Positions 35,899 through 46,000 of a DNA stretch of 64,000 nucleotides are shown one piece after another. Position 1 is the stretch's first letter. Every line of letters starts with the position of its first letter. Source of the stretch: Sternotherus odoratus. Lineage: Eukaryota > Chordata > Testudines > Kinosternidae. The stretch covers positions 55,585,840 through 55,649,839 of the forward strand of contig JAVMKO010000002.1 of assembly GCA_032164245.1 (NCBI GenBank), given 5' to 3'. The notes beneath the pieces were generated by a model, which did no database searches, was not told the DNA's origin, and was given only the letters and a program-made list of their open reading frames with translations. Position numbers and translations under genes: made by a program.

Positions 35899-38778
35899 CT
35901 AGGAGGTGGGGTCGGGTGGACCCGTTGCTGATCGTAAGACCGCGGCCCCAAACGCCGCATCGTCCCTGGTTTGCTGGACTATGGCGTAGTGGGCGGCGAA
36001 GGTGTGGACGGAGGACCAGGTAGCCGCCCTGCAGATGTCCGTAATAGGGACTCCCTCCCGGAAGGCCGCAGAGGACGCCTGCGCTCTCGTGGAGTGTGCT
36101 GTTACTCTCTCGAGCGGCTTGCCCGCGAGTTCATAACAGGTGTGAATGCACGAGGTGATCCAGGAGGAGAGCCTTTGGGCTGAAACTGGCTGGCCCTTCA
36201 TTCTCTCCGCAACTGCCACGAACAGTTGGGTTGTTTTCCTGAATTGCTTTGTTCTGTCTAAATAAAAAGCAAGAGCCCTCCTAACGTCCAACGTGTGTAA
36301 TTGTTGTTCCCTTCCAGAGGTGTGTGGCCTAGGATAAAAGACTGGGAGGCAAATGTCTTGGTTAACATGGAAGGGGGAGACCACCTTAGGCAGGAAGGCT
36401 GGGTGGGGACGTAGCTGCACCTTGTCTTTATGGAGAATGGTGTAGGGCGGCTCGGAGGTCAGTGCACGGATCTCTGACACTCTACTAGCCGAGGTGATAG
36501 CTACCAGGAATGCCACCTTCCAGGAAAGGTGCAGTAAGGAACACATGGCGAGGGGCTCGAACGGGGGCATCGCGAGGCGTGAGAGTACAAGGTTGAGGTC
36601 CCAAGGTGGGATGGGACGCTTGACGTTCGGGTACAGCTTATCTAGGCCCCTGAGGAAACGATATACCACAGGGTCGGAGAAGACTGAGTGGTTCGACTGG
36701 CCTGGATGGAACGCCGATATGGCAGCGAGGTGGACCCGGATGGTGGAGGTAGAAAGGCCCTGATTTCTAAGGCCTAAGAGGTAGTCCAATATGCGTGGGA
36801 TAGTAGCCTCAGTTGGGACGATATCATGTTGTCTGCACCAGGCAGAGAAGCGGGTCCACTTGGCTGTATAGGTACTTCTGGTGGATGGCTTCCTACTTCC
36901 CAGAAGAACATTCTGCACCTCGGTTGAGCATAAGAGCTCAGGACCTCTCAGCCATGGAGTAGCCAGGCTGTGAGGTGAAGGGACTGCAAGTCCGGGTGCA
37001 GGAGGCGACCGCGATCCTAGGAGATCAGGTCTGGCCACAGCGGGAGGCTGATGGGAGGGGCCCTGGACAGCCGGAGGAGGGACGCATACCAGCATTGCCT
37101 GGGCCAGGCTGGGGCTATGAGGATGACGTGTGCCCTGTCCCGTCTGATCTTCAGGATCACCTTGTGGAGAAGTGGGATCGGAGGGAACGCGTAGAACAGG
37201 TGCCCCGTCCAGGGTAGGAGAAAGGCATCTGTCAGGGATCCCCGGGAGCTGCCTCGGAAGGAGCAGAACTGGAGGCACTTCCTGTTCTGTCTGGAGGCGA
37301 AGAGATCGATGTGGGGAAACCCCCACCTCAGGAAGATCGGCCGGATGACATCTGGCCGAAGGGACCACTCGTGAGTCATAAAGGATCTGCTGAGGTGGTC
37401 CGCCAGGGTGTTCTGGATTCCGGGAAGGAAGGAGGCCACCGGGTGAATAGCGTGGGCTATACAGAACTCCCACAGGAGAATCGCCTCTTGACACAGGGGG
37501 CTGGAGCGGGCCCCGCCTTGCTTGTTTATGTAGTACTGGGCTGTGGTGTTGTCTGTCAGCACCGCTACACAGTGACCCTGTAACGTGTCCCGGAACGCCT
37601 GGCACGCGAGCCGGACGGCTCTCAGCTCCCGGACGTTGATGTGGAGGCAGAGGTCTGACTCCGACCAGCGGCCCTGGGTCCTGAGTTTCTCTAGGTGAGC
37701 TCCCCACCCTAGCGATGAAGCGTCCGTCACCAGGGACATGGACAGGCTGGGGGGAAGGAAGGGGACCCCGCGGCACACATTGTCCTGGTCTTCCCACCAA
37801 GCCAGAGCGGATAGGGTGGCTCTGGGGATGGAGAGGAGGGCGTCCATACTGTCCCTTCTCGGTCTGTAGGCCACTGCGAGCCACAACTGCAGTGGGCGTA
37901 GCCGTAGTCTGGCGTGCTGTATGACATGAGTGCACGATGCCATGTGACCTAGCAGGCTGAGGAAGACCTTGACCGTAGTCATCGGACAGTTGCATAGCTG
38001 TCTGATGGCCGACTGGATAGTGAGGAACCGAGGCTGGGGCAGGGATGCCCTTGCTACCGTGGAGTCTAGTAGGGCTCCTATGAACTCTATGCTTTGGGTA
38101 GGCTCCAGGGTGGACTTCTCCTTGTTGAGGAGGATTCCCAAGCGGTCGAACGTGCTGATAACGAGTCGCACGTGTGCTGACACTTGGTCCCTGGAGGTGC
38201 CTCGGATCAACCAATTGTCGAGATAGGGGTATAATTGTACCCCGAGGCGCCGAAGGAACGCCGCTACTACCGCCATACACTTTGTGAACACCCTGGGTGC
38301 GGTGGACAGGCCGAAGGGTAGGACGGCGAACTGGTAGTGATCCCCCGCTACCAGGAAGCGGAGGTAACGCCTGTGTGAGGGTTTGATGCTCACGTGGAAG
38401 TAAGCGTCCTTCATGTCGAGGGCAGCGAACCAGTCTCCCGGATCCAGAGAGGGAATAATAGTGCCCATGCGGAACTTGAACCTGATCATGTAGGTGTTGA
38501 GTTCGCGCAGGTCCAGGATGGGCCGGAGGCCCCCTTTCGCCTTGGGGATCAGGAAGTAGCGGGAGTAGAACCCCTTCCCTCTGAACTCCTGCGGTACGGG
38601 TTCGATGGCTCCCAGTGCGAGGAGCGACCTCACCTCCTGTACGAGCAGTTGCTCGTGAGAGGGGTCCCTGAAGAGGGATGAGGAGGGTAGGTGGGTGGGA
38701 GGAGTGGAGGAGAGCTGGAGCGAGTATCCCACCTCCACCGTGCGGAGGACCCACTGGTCCGATGTAATGTCCGACCAT
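35899..38778 (-). CDS. DIRS tyrosine recombinase (distal third of a 959-codon open frame)
   Basis: The recombinase is encoded in the last about 330 codons (about 36885 down to 35899), beginning STRSTYTAKWTRFSAWCRQH with a SAM-like N-terminal fold. The catalytic set is visible: Arg766 in SASRVSEIRAL, His895 and Arg898 in TAHSTRAQ, Trp921 at the His/Trp position, and the nucleophile Tyr931 in FAAHYA. It joins a circular DNA copy to the target. The frame stays open upstream for about 600 more codons that overlap the RT gene in another frame and are Pro/Gly/Arg-rich without a domain. That part is probably a shadow, and the true start is unknown; overlap of RT and recombinase frames is usual in DIRS elements. 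Confidence 0.88.
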   Translation of the reverse strand: MVGHYIGPVGPPHGGGGILAPALLHSSHPPTLLIPLQGPLSRATARTGGEVAPRTGSHRTRTAGVQREGVLLPLLPDPQGERGPPAHPGPARTQHLHDQVQVPHGHYYSLSGSGRLVRCPRHEGRLLPREHQTLTQALPPLPGSGGSLPVRRPTLRPVHRTQGVHKVYGGSSGVPSAPRGTIIPLSRQLVDPRHLQGPSVSTRATRYQHVRPLGNPPQQGEVHPGAYPKHRVHRSPTRLHGSKGIPAPASVPHYPVGHQTAMQLSDDYGQGLPQPARSHGIVHSCHTARQTTATPTAVVARSGLQTEKGQYGRPPLHPQSHPIRSGLVGRPGQCVPRGPLPSPQPVHVPGDGRFIARVGSSPRETQDPGPLVGVRPLPPHQRPGAESRPARVPGVPGHVTGSLCSGADRQHHSPVLHKQARRGPLQPPVSRGDSPVGVLYSPRYSPGGLLPSRNPEHPGGPPQQILYDSRVVPSARCHPADLPEVGVSPHRSLRLQTEQEVPPVLLLPRQLPGIPDRCLSPTLDGAPVLRVPSDPTSPQGDPEDQTGQGTRHPHSPSLAQAMLVCVPPPAVQGPSHQPPAVARPDLLGSRSPPAPGLAVPSPHSLATPWLRGPELLCSTEVQNVLLGSRKPSTRSTYTAKWTRFSAWCRQHDIVPTEATIPRILDYLLGLRNQGLSTSTIRVHLAAISAFHPGQSNHSVFSDPVVYRFLRGLDKLYPNVKRPIPPWDLNLVLSRLAMPPFEPLAMCSLLHLSWKVAFLVAITSASRVSEIRALTSEPPYTILHKDKVQLRPHPAFLPKVVSPFHVNQDICLPVFYPRPHTSGREQQLHTLDVRRALAFYLDRTKQFRKTTQLFVAVAERMKGQPVSAQRLSSWITSCIHTCYELAGKPLERVTAHSTRAQASSAAFREGVPITDICRAATWSSVHTFAAHYAIVQQTRDDAAFGAAVLRSATGPPDPTS
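37017..38738 (-). CDS. DIRS reverse transcriptase-RNase H polyprotein
   Basis: 573 residues. RT motifs: FLIPKAKGGLRPILDLRELN (62-81), LDMKDAYFHV (107-116, motif A), LPFGLSTAPRVF (140-151, motif B) and YLDN (172-175, motif C, where YxDD is usual). RNase H follows with VTDASSLGWG (337-346), the Glu of ELRA (371) and TDN (395-397). The C-terminal 100 residues (HIDLFASRQNRK ... LFYAFPPIPLL ... LIAPAWPRQCWY) resemble the Dam methylase-like domain of DIRS proteins; that assignment is inference. It copies the element RNA into DNA. The frame is open throughout. The first Met is 119 bp downstream of the Gag stop, and an unidentified initiation or frameshift mechanism may be used. Confidence 0.92.
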   Translation of the reverse strand: MEVGYSLQLSSTPPTHLPSSSLFRDPSHEQLLVQEVRSLLALGAIEPVPQEFRGKGFYSRYFLIPKAKGGLRPILDLRELNTYMIRFKFRMGTIIPSLDPGDWFAALDMKDAYFHVSIKPSHRRYLRFLVAGDHYQFAVLPFGLSTAPRVFTKCMAVVAAFLRRLGVQLYPYLDNWLIRGTSRDQVSAHVRLVISTFDRLGILLNKEKSTLEPTQSIEFIGALLDSTVARASLPQPRFLTIQSAIRQLCNCPMTTVKVFLSLLGHMASCTHVIQHARLRLRPLQLWLAVAYRPRRDSMDALLSIPRATLSALAWWEDQDNVCRGVPFLPPSLSMSLVTDASSLGWGAHLEKLRTQGRWSESDLCLHINVRELRAVRLACQAFRDTLQGHCVAVLTDNTTAQYYINKQGGARSSPLCQEAILLWEFCIAHAIHPVASFLPGIQNTLADHLSRSFMTHEWSLRPDVIRPIFLRWGFPHIDLFASRQNRKCLQFCSFRGSSRGSLTDAFLLPWTGHLFYAFPPIPLLHKVILKIRRDRAHVILIAPAWPRQCWYASLLRLSRAPPISLPLWPDLIS

Positions 38779-38856
38779 GCACGGTGGAAGTAGGACAGAC
38801 GGTCTCCGAAGGGAGGATCCAGGATTGTGGTTGGTGAACTGCCCCCGGGCGCACCA

Positions 38857-41375
38857 TCAAAAGTTGGGCTTGGGCCCCTGGGAAGGCTTAGGGCCTTGCT
38901 GTTTCCCGCCTTGCCTAGGCCCTTGCCGCTTGCGGTAAGGGCGGCTTCTCCTGTTGGAGGAGTCCTGGGGCGGGCGTGCAGGTGGGAAGAACTTCCTGCG
39001 GGGTGGGACGAAGGGGCGCCTCTGTGGACCTGGGGCGTGCATACCCAGGCCTTTGAGGGTTACCCCTCTGTCCTTGAGGGCCTGGAGGCGGGCATCCGTG
39101 TCCTCCGAAAAGAGGGATTGTCCCTCAAAGGGGAGGTCCTGGATCTTGTATTGCATGGCCGGGGCTAGGTTGGACGAGGAGAGCCACGCTTCCCGGCAGA
39201 GGGCTATGCCCGAGGCCATTGTTCGGGCCGCTGAGTCGGCCGAGTCCAGGGCCGCTTGCAGGGCATGCCAAGATATGTCCCTGCTTTGAAGTAATAGGGC
39301 CCTGAATTCCTGTCTGCGCTCCTGGGGGAGAGCGGTCTCAAATTTAGTAAGGGCGTCCACCGTGTCGAAGTGGTGCCTACTTAAGAGTGCCTGATGGTTG
39401 GCGACTCTGAGTTGTAGGCCCCGGAGGAATAAACTTTCCTGCCAAAGTGGTCCAGCCTTTTGGCCTCTTTGGCCTTAGGAACCTGCGCCTCCTGCCCGTG
39501 GCGCTCCTTGTTATTAACTGAGTCCACCACCAGGGAGGAGGGCGTGGGGTGAACATATAAGTATTCGTAGCCCTTGGCTGGAACAAAGTAACGCTTTTCC
39601 ACCCCACGGGCCGTGGGGGAGATAGAGGCGGGGGTCTTCCAAACCGACGCTGTGTGGACCTTGATGGTGTTAATGAATGGCACTGCCACGCGTGCCGGGG
39701 TGCCTTTTGTTAACATGGTGGTGACCGGGTCGTCCACCACCGGAACCTCCCCCAAGGGCAGATTCATGTTCTTAGCGACTGCCTGGAGAAGGTGTTGATA
39801 GTTGGAGAGGTCCAAGGCGGGCGGGCTAGTGGAAGAAGTGCCCGCCCCTGCCTCTACCCCTACGGGGGAGGCGTAGGGACCTGGTTCCCTAGGACTCTGT
39901 ACTGTGGAGGGCTGGACAGCCGATGGTGGTCCTGCCGTCACGTCCCGTGCACCCTCTGAGCATACCGGGAACCCGGGTTCAGACTGGGTTTCCCTCGGTT
40001 GGTCATACTCCCACGCCACCCATTCTGGCCAAGCAGGGTTTTGGGTGGCTGGGGTTGGTCCCGCCAAGCGAGGGGACACTGAGGCAGAGGAGTGCCATGG
40101 GGCAGCTGCAGTGGCCGACTGCAGGGCTTTGAGCGGAGAGTCATGCCGGGGTCGCGTGCCGGCAGACTCTCTACGCTCACGGTGCCGTGGGCTTCTCGAC
40201 CGGTGCCGGGAGAAGCGGCGTCCATCCGAGGAGCGGCTGCTGTAGGAGCGGCTCCGCCTCGGGGATCCTCGGTGCCGAGATGACGACCGGTACCAGGAGG
40301 GCCATCGGTGCCGAGACGGAGTCCGGTGCCGAGGTGAGCGTCGGTGCCGTCGAGGGGTGGAGCGACGACCTCTGCGGTGCCGTGACGCCGATCGGTGCCG
40401 AGGTGACCGGTGGCGGGTCGAGTAGGACCGGTGCCGTGACGCCGAACGGTGCCGGGACGACGAGCGGCTTGGCGAGTGGCATCTGGAGCGGTCCCTGCAC
40501 CAGCTAACGGACCGGTGCCGGGAGTGCGACCGGTGCCGAGAGTACGACCGGCACCTGGCTGTACATGGGTGCCGGAACTCCGATCGGCGCCAGGACTCAG
40601 ACCGGCGGCCAGAGCGCGAGCGGCGCGAACGGCCGTGAGGAGACCTGGAGTAGGGTCTCAACTCCGTGCGGCGCCGAGACTGCAACCGGTGCCGGGAAGC
40701 TGACCGGTACCGGGAGTTCGATCGGCGCCGCGAGATCGATCGGCGTCCATGCCCTGCCGGGCTTCGAGCCGCGATCTCAGTCTCGGTCATGGGCGGCTTG
40801 CCCCTAGACCGGACTTGTTGCTGAGGGGTATCCCCTGCAAGCAACCTCCTCGCAGCAGCAAACGCCTCCGGCGTGGAGGGAAGCTGCTGTGGAATCAGCA
40901 CCCTGAGTGGCGAGACCACTGGCACCGGACTCGACGGGGCCTCCTGCGGCGCCGGAGTCATCGGTGCGGGTGCGGGCGGCTGGGCCTCAGGTCGGGTCCC
41001 AGGCGGCGATGGCGGTCGCGGGGGCGGTATCGGCGGCTGTGCACGGTCCGGCGCCGAAGCGGGGCGAGGCTGGGGATCCTTCCTTCGCTTGGCGCTGGGG
41101 GAGCGCGACCGGTGCCGAGGCTTTGACTTGGCCGGCTTGGGTGCGGGGCCCGGTGCCGCACATGAGTCCGGAGTAAGAGCCGCCTCCATCAGGATCTGCC
41201 GCAAGCGGGATTCCCTGTCTTTGCAGGTCCTGGGTTTAAAGGCTTTGCAGATCTTACAAGAATCTGCCAAGTGCACTTCACCTAGGCACTTGAGGCACTT
41301 GGAGTGTGGGTCCCCCACTGGCATGGGCTTCCCACACTCCGCACAGTGCTTGAATCCCGGAGCCTTGGATGACAT
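38857..41375 (-). pseudogene. DIRS ORF1 (Gag-like), one frameshift
   Basis: The first frame (41375-39381, 664 codons) starts with a Cys-rich segment: three C-x2-C pairs at residues 11/14, 27/30 and 40/43 with His24 and His35, so probably zinc binding. A Pro-rich part follows, then a long Arg/Ser domain of RHRSxS units (about residues 200-400). The frame is lost in a short G run at about 39418-39424, and the sequence then reads on openly in another frame (LQLRVANHQALLSR ... DALTKFETALPQERRQEF) to a basic, Arg/Pro-rich C-terminus ending at 38857. A one-base loss explains it, by decay or by sequencing error. Role by family: nucleic-acid packaging. Confidence 0.85.
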
Positions 41376-41548
41376 GGGCTCCGGTGGCAGGGAAACCCCT
41401 GCACTTAACTATTTACACTATAAACCTATGCAAACTAACTACAAACAACTACTAACAAGAACGATAGAGATAACAATAGAACAAATAGCTAGGAGATAAG
41501 GAGAACGCTTAAGAGCAGGACTCCTGTTCCGACTACCAGCACGAGCGG

Positions 41549-41731
41549 TGAAGAAGGAACTGAGGGCCAGACTGTGTCGCAGGGGTACTTATAGAGTGCC
41601 TCAGTGGCGCCACTCCAGGGGGCTCCCTGCTCACCCAGTCTGCAGCTAGGGGAAAATCTACCCGGCAACCAGGCCCGCAGCGCGTGCCTAACCTATAGTG
41701 GAATGCATGTGAGCAATCACTCGAAGAAGAA
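41549..41731 (-). repeat. DIRS inverted terminal repeat, right arm
   Basis: Reverse complement of the left arm body. The outer end CACTCGAAGAAG differs from the left outer end, as usual in DIRS elements, and is represented in the internal complementary region. As the upstream end of the minus-strand genes it probably carries their promoter, although no motif was pinned down. Confidence 0.92.
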
Positions 41732-43050
41732 CATTATATTCAAAGACAACCGGATGCATATACCTAAACCCTTAAGTGAAAGACCCTATCTTGAACACAT
41801 CACAGTCACTCTGGGATAGAAGTGACTCTACAAAAAGCTAAGGATGTAGTATACTAGGCAAATATCACCAATGAAATTAAAGACTTGATAAGGAACTGCA
41901 ATGCATAGGCAAAATACCAAGCAAGCCAGCAGAAAAAAGAAAAGAAAAGATTGAAGATACATAGCATTTCTGACAGACCCTGGAATAATATGACAATCAA
42001 GCTTTTTGTTGTAAATAACACTGACTTCTTCATCATAGTTGATTACTACTCTGATTCTGGGAAATTAGATGAACTATCAAACATTATTGCAGCAAGAATA
42101 ATAGGCAGAAGGCATGACATGCTGGATTGTGTCATCTCAAATAATGGACCACAGTTCACCAGCAAGGAATGTACACACTTCATCAAAGATTGGGAATTTA
42201 AATACATCTCAGCCTCCCGTACAACAGTCAGTCCAATAGCAAAACTGAATCAGCCATTAAAATTGAAAAAACCCTTTAAGAAAAACTTAAAGAATAAGGA
42301 AAACAAGTGGCAAACTATCCTATAGCAGAGAAATACCCCAAGGCATGACCAAAAGCTCTGTGAAATATCTAATGTTCAGAAACACATGCACATTGGTACG
42401 TACAGCCAATGTGCCACTAAAACCCAAAGTAGTGGAAGGAGTCACAGATCAATTACAGGAGAAGTGTAACAAGTTAAAACCTACTATGACAGACAGGACA
42501 CAAACCTTCCAGAGAGACAACCTAGAGTTATTATTTCCTCAAAACAGATCCTGCACATGGAAAAGGGCAATGTGCATGGAGCAGAACACTCCTCACCCCT
42601 ATATTGTTGTGGTTGATGAACATACATATCACTGGAACCATAAATTCATCTGTCCAATAGACTATCCTACAGCCAAAGGAAACCTAATGAGGGGTGGGGA
42701 GGAACTCCGAGATCCTTTGAACAATATTAAGTGGAATACAATAAATTCACTGCCTAACACGTGACAGAGATGGAACCAGTAGAACATGTCACCCTACTAT
42801 GTGAAAGGAGAAGCAAAACTGAGACCACCAACAAGCCAAACACAGTAGCCTTTCCTGGCACCATACAAAAAGTACTCCAGTATAAAGGGATATCAAATCA
42901 CCATCCAGATATGAAGACTTTATACTGAGTAAATCACCGACTCTCCCAAACTACATTAACGGTTGCATGAATTCTGTTAAATATTTGTTGCATTATATTT
43001 TATACGTTCTGTTACTTGAGTATACTTTCTTAAACAGACATGACAAAGGG
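41732..43050 (+). pseudogene. Ty3/Gypsy-type pol relic, piece 3 (integrase)
   Basis: Continues the pol frame with IIFKDNRMHIPKP, then a broken linker. An open frame at 41951-42325 follows with IIVDYYSDSGKLDELS and CVISNNGPQFTSKECTHFIK DWEFKYISAS, the integrase core around the first two catalytic acids. The equivalent of the usual Asp before NGPQF is Asn here, in SNNGPQF. Residues of the C-terminal integrase part follow at 42345-42764 (NTCTLVRTANVPLKPKVVEG). At about 43040 AAAGGGGATGTTAGG could be a polypurine tract plus LTR start. Multiple stops; inactive. Confidence 0.78.
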
Positions 43051-46000
43051 GATGTTAGGAGAGACAGCTTCCCACCCACAAGAGAGAATTATAGCTAGAA
43101 TCTCCAAGGCCCTGAGCTGTGCAGTATCTTGTTTAACAGGATGAAAAACAGTCAGCACCAGGTCTGAGAGCAGACCACTGTGACAACAGGTAAGGAAGCA
43201 GTCAGTGCTGTAGCTCAGTTTGCGTAATATCTTAAACATATGAAATAAAAGATTGTTACTGAAAAACTTCAAGGATTTCTTTACCTTATTGACAGAACCA
43301 GAACATCCAAGATATGATTTGGAGAGAAGCTGAGATGGGGGAACCTGGATCAAAGGAAACAGGTTACTAGAAAGGCAGATGTGAGAGTCAGCCACAAAAA
43401 TATGGTAATTGAATCTATGAGTGGATGATGCTACTCAAGAAAAAGGTATAAAGGGGAAAAAGAAGGGATCTTGGTCAGAGCTCTACAGAGAGTGGGATAC
43501 TGAGGAACCACTAAAAGAGAGAGAAAGAAAGAATGACCCAAGAGGTGGAGGAAGAGCATAGAGAACAGTGAGCTGTGAAAATCCAGAGACATCAAGACGT
43601 TGAGAAGGTGGATATGACTGATAGTGTCAAAAGCAGAAGATAATAGCACACATAATAGAGCTCTTACTCATCACAAGACCATAATTTCTGAAAATTACTA
43701 CCAGCCAAGTTTCAGAAGTTTGACATTTAAATGCATACAGTTCTTGTTCTAGAATTCCAATTTTTTTCATAAAAAGAGAAAAATGCATGAAATATTCTTT
43801 TACTTTTGCAGCTACTACAAAGTGCTGACAGGAAGACTATTTCAAAACGTATACAACATTTTAAATATTTTAAAATGAAATATTTGAGTGACGTGTTTTC
43901 ATGTTCGCCTTCATTAGCACAGGAGAGTAGGCTGTGGATGCACTATTCCTTTTAGAATACACGACACCCAAAAGAGTACAGCATCATTTGAAGCTTTTAA
44001 AGTGAATATATTCTTGCTCCAACAGATGCTATTTTGTTAGCTACTAGGATTTCCATGGTGACAAGTAGAGGGTGGTGATAGGCAAATCTCTCAGTCAGAA
44101 ATGCATTCCTGGTAGACTTCCACAAAGTTGACATATTCCATCATTGAAGATAATGCAAATAATTTCTCTTAAGATGAGGAACACATTCGTTGACCTTTCT
44201 CATAAAGCTACCACTTGATTCAGCTCTATTACAGTTAATTGGAGTCTGTTTGTTGACTTCACTAAGTGCTGTATCGGGATCTCGGTCATAAGGATTTAGG
44301 ACTTTGCATGGAATTATGTTACACTTCTCAAGATAGGGACCCTTGTTCTGGCAGCGTGAAGGACCCTTAAAGTGGTGTGCATTTCCACTCATTGCAAAAT
44401 AGTATAAAGGGGCCATATTTGCCACCTACTACTCCTAAACATGTGTGTTTCAATGTATGTGGTCAAATGTTTTCTTTACACTAAGTAGTTGTCAGAAAGT
44501 CTGTTTCTGGTCTAGATGTTTGGTCCTTTCCTGTAATAAAGATTATTCAGCTCCATGTCCCAGAGCTCCATTAAGCACTTTGTTTCTTATTGAATGAACG
44601 CAGTGACTTGAATCAAACATAGACAGCCACCATGGATGGATGAAATTGCAGTGAAAAGTGAGAAGTCAGCGATACTGATTGGCTGCATTGTTTAAACATG
44701 TCTTCTCATTGTTGAATTCCTGCCAAGAACATTATCCTTCTGTGTTTACCCTTCAAAAACCCTTGATCAATCAGATGGTACATCTCCTTTTTAACATAAT
44801 ATTCGCTAATGCAAAAATTTAATTCAAAACTCCATATAATTCTAGAACCCAGCAAAACACATTGATCATAATTTAATTTAGTAGCTAGAATCAGCTATTT
44901 CGTAACTTCTATATTATTGCTTTATTCTAAAATATGAAGTACCAAGTTTTCCCGTTGTCCCCTTTCATGTACACAAGAGTCATACAAAATTCCGCCCCCC
45001 CCCTCCCTCCCAGTACTTATACAACACTGCAAACAGATTTTAAGATTATGTGCACTGTGTCAGGTCAATTACATTAAAACAAAACTGTGATCTCTTTTTT
45101 GAGACAAATTAGAGCTCCCTCTGCTGGAAACATACTTGCACTGTCCTTCACTCTGAGTGTCCTGTTTACTAGCTATGATGCTCAGCTCTAGCATTAGCAA
45201 GATTCTGTTTGTTAATTTTGCTCCACAGTTTCTGTTGCTGTGTAGACACATTGGTGTGCACTTTGCACTTGATCCAAAGCCCACTGAAATCAATAGGAAA
45301 TTGACTTCTATGTGCTTTGCAGAAAGTCCTTTTAGAGGCAACTGACAATCCGCAAATGCTTGCTAGGCTTTTAGGATGATAGCAATGCATTCTCAGGATG
45401 TTAACACCAATATGTATTTATACAGTACATTTCAGAAGGATTCCAAAGCACTGATAAAAAATTGACATTCATTAATCGTGTGGGCCAACTCTGTACAAAG
45501 ATGAAATCGCTAGTCCTATTTAAAAACAAAACAAAAACTAGGCCTGTGATCTGACTCATTCCTAAAAGTCAAATGTGGTAAAGGTAAGAATTGTTCACAT
45601 ATAAATCCCCTCTGCAGTAACTCTGTGAAGGAACAAAAAAGTCACTCATTTTCTCAGATGATTAGAAGCCAAAAAAATTAACATTTATCAATAAATCAAT
45701 CTTCTCTGTAATCTCTTTTGTATTACAGCAACCTCACCACCATTGTAAACACAGTTGACATGAAAGTTAGGACCTGATTCTGAAAATCTTACAGAAGCAG
45801 TCCCACTGATTTCAATGGGATTAGCTCGACGAGTAGGAGGGTGTTTGCATAAATAGGGATTGCAGCATCAGACTTTTGGTAACCTGTCAAAGGTGCTACA
45901 TAAGAGTTTGCATGAGAAGATGCTGCATTATAGATACCTCACCAGCCCAAACCACTTGTGGCATTAGAAGGAAATTAGTTCAACTTGGATTCCATTGCTT

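Larger units (their letters stand above)
35538..41731 (-). mobile_element. Near-complete DIRS retrotransposon
   Basis: About 6.2 kb, GC-rich against an AT-rich background, inserted in a Gypsy pol relic without a target duplication. On the minus strand, in order: inverted terminal repeat, Gag-like ORF1, RT-RNase H ORF, tyrosine recombinase ORF, internal complementary region and second inverted terminal repeat. Use of a tyrosine recombinase instead of an integrase, and inverted rather than direct terminal repeats, defines the DIRS order. ORF1 has one frameshift; the other two frames are open. It is the best preserved retrotransposon in the window. Confidence 0.95.

Noticed and set aside
36975..40807. 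Many plus-strand open frames of 60-125 codons
   Set aside because: They are antisense shadows of the GC-rich DIRS genes and lack domains of their own.
44141..44425. Possible 94-codon gene on the minus strand
   Set aside because: No known domain, no nearby exon partner and no paralogue in the window. A chance frame is as likely.
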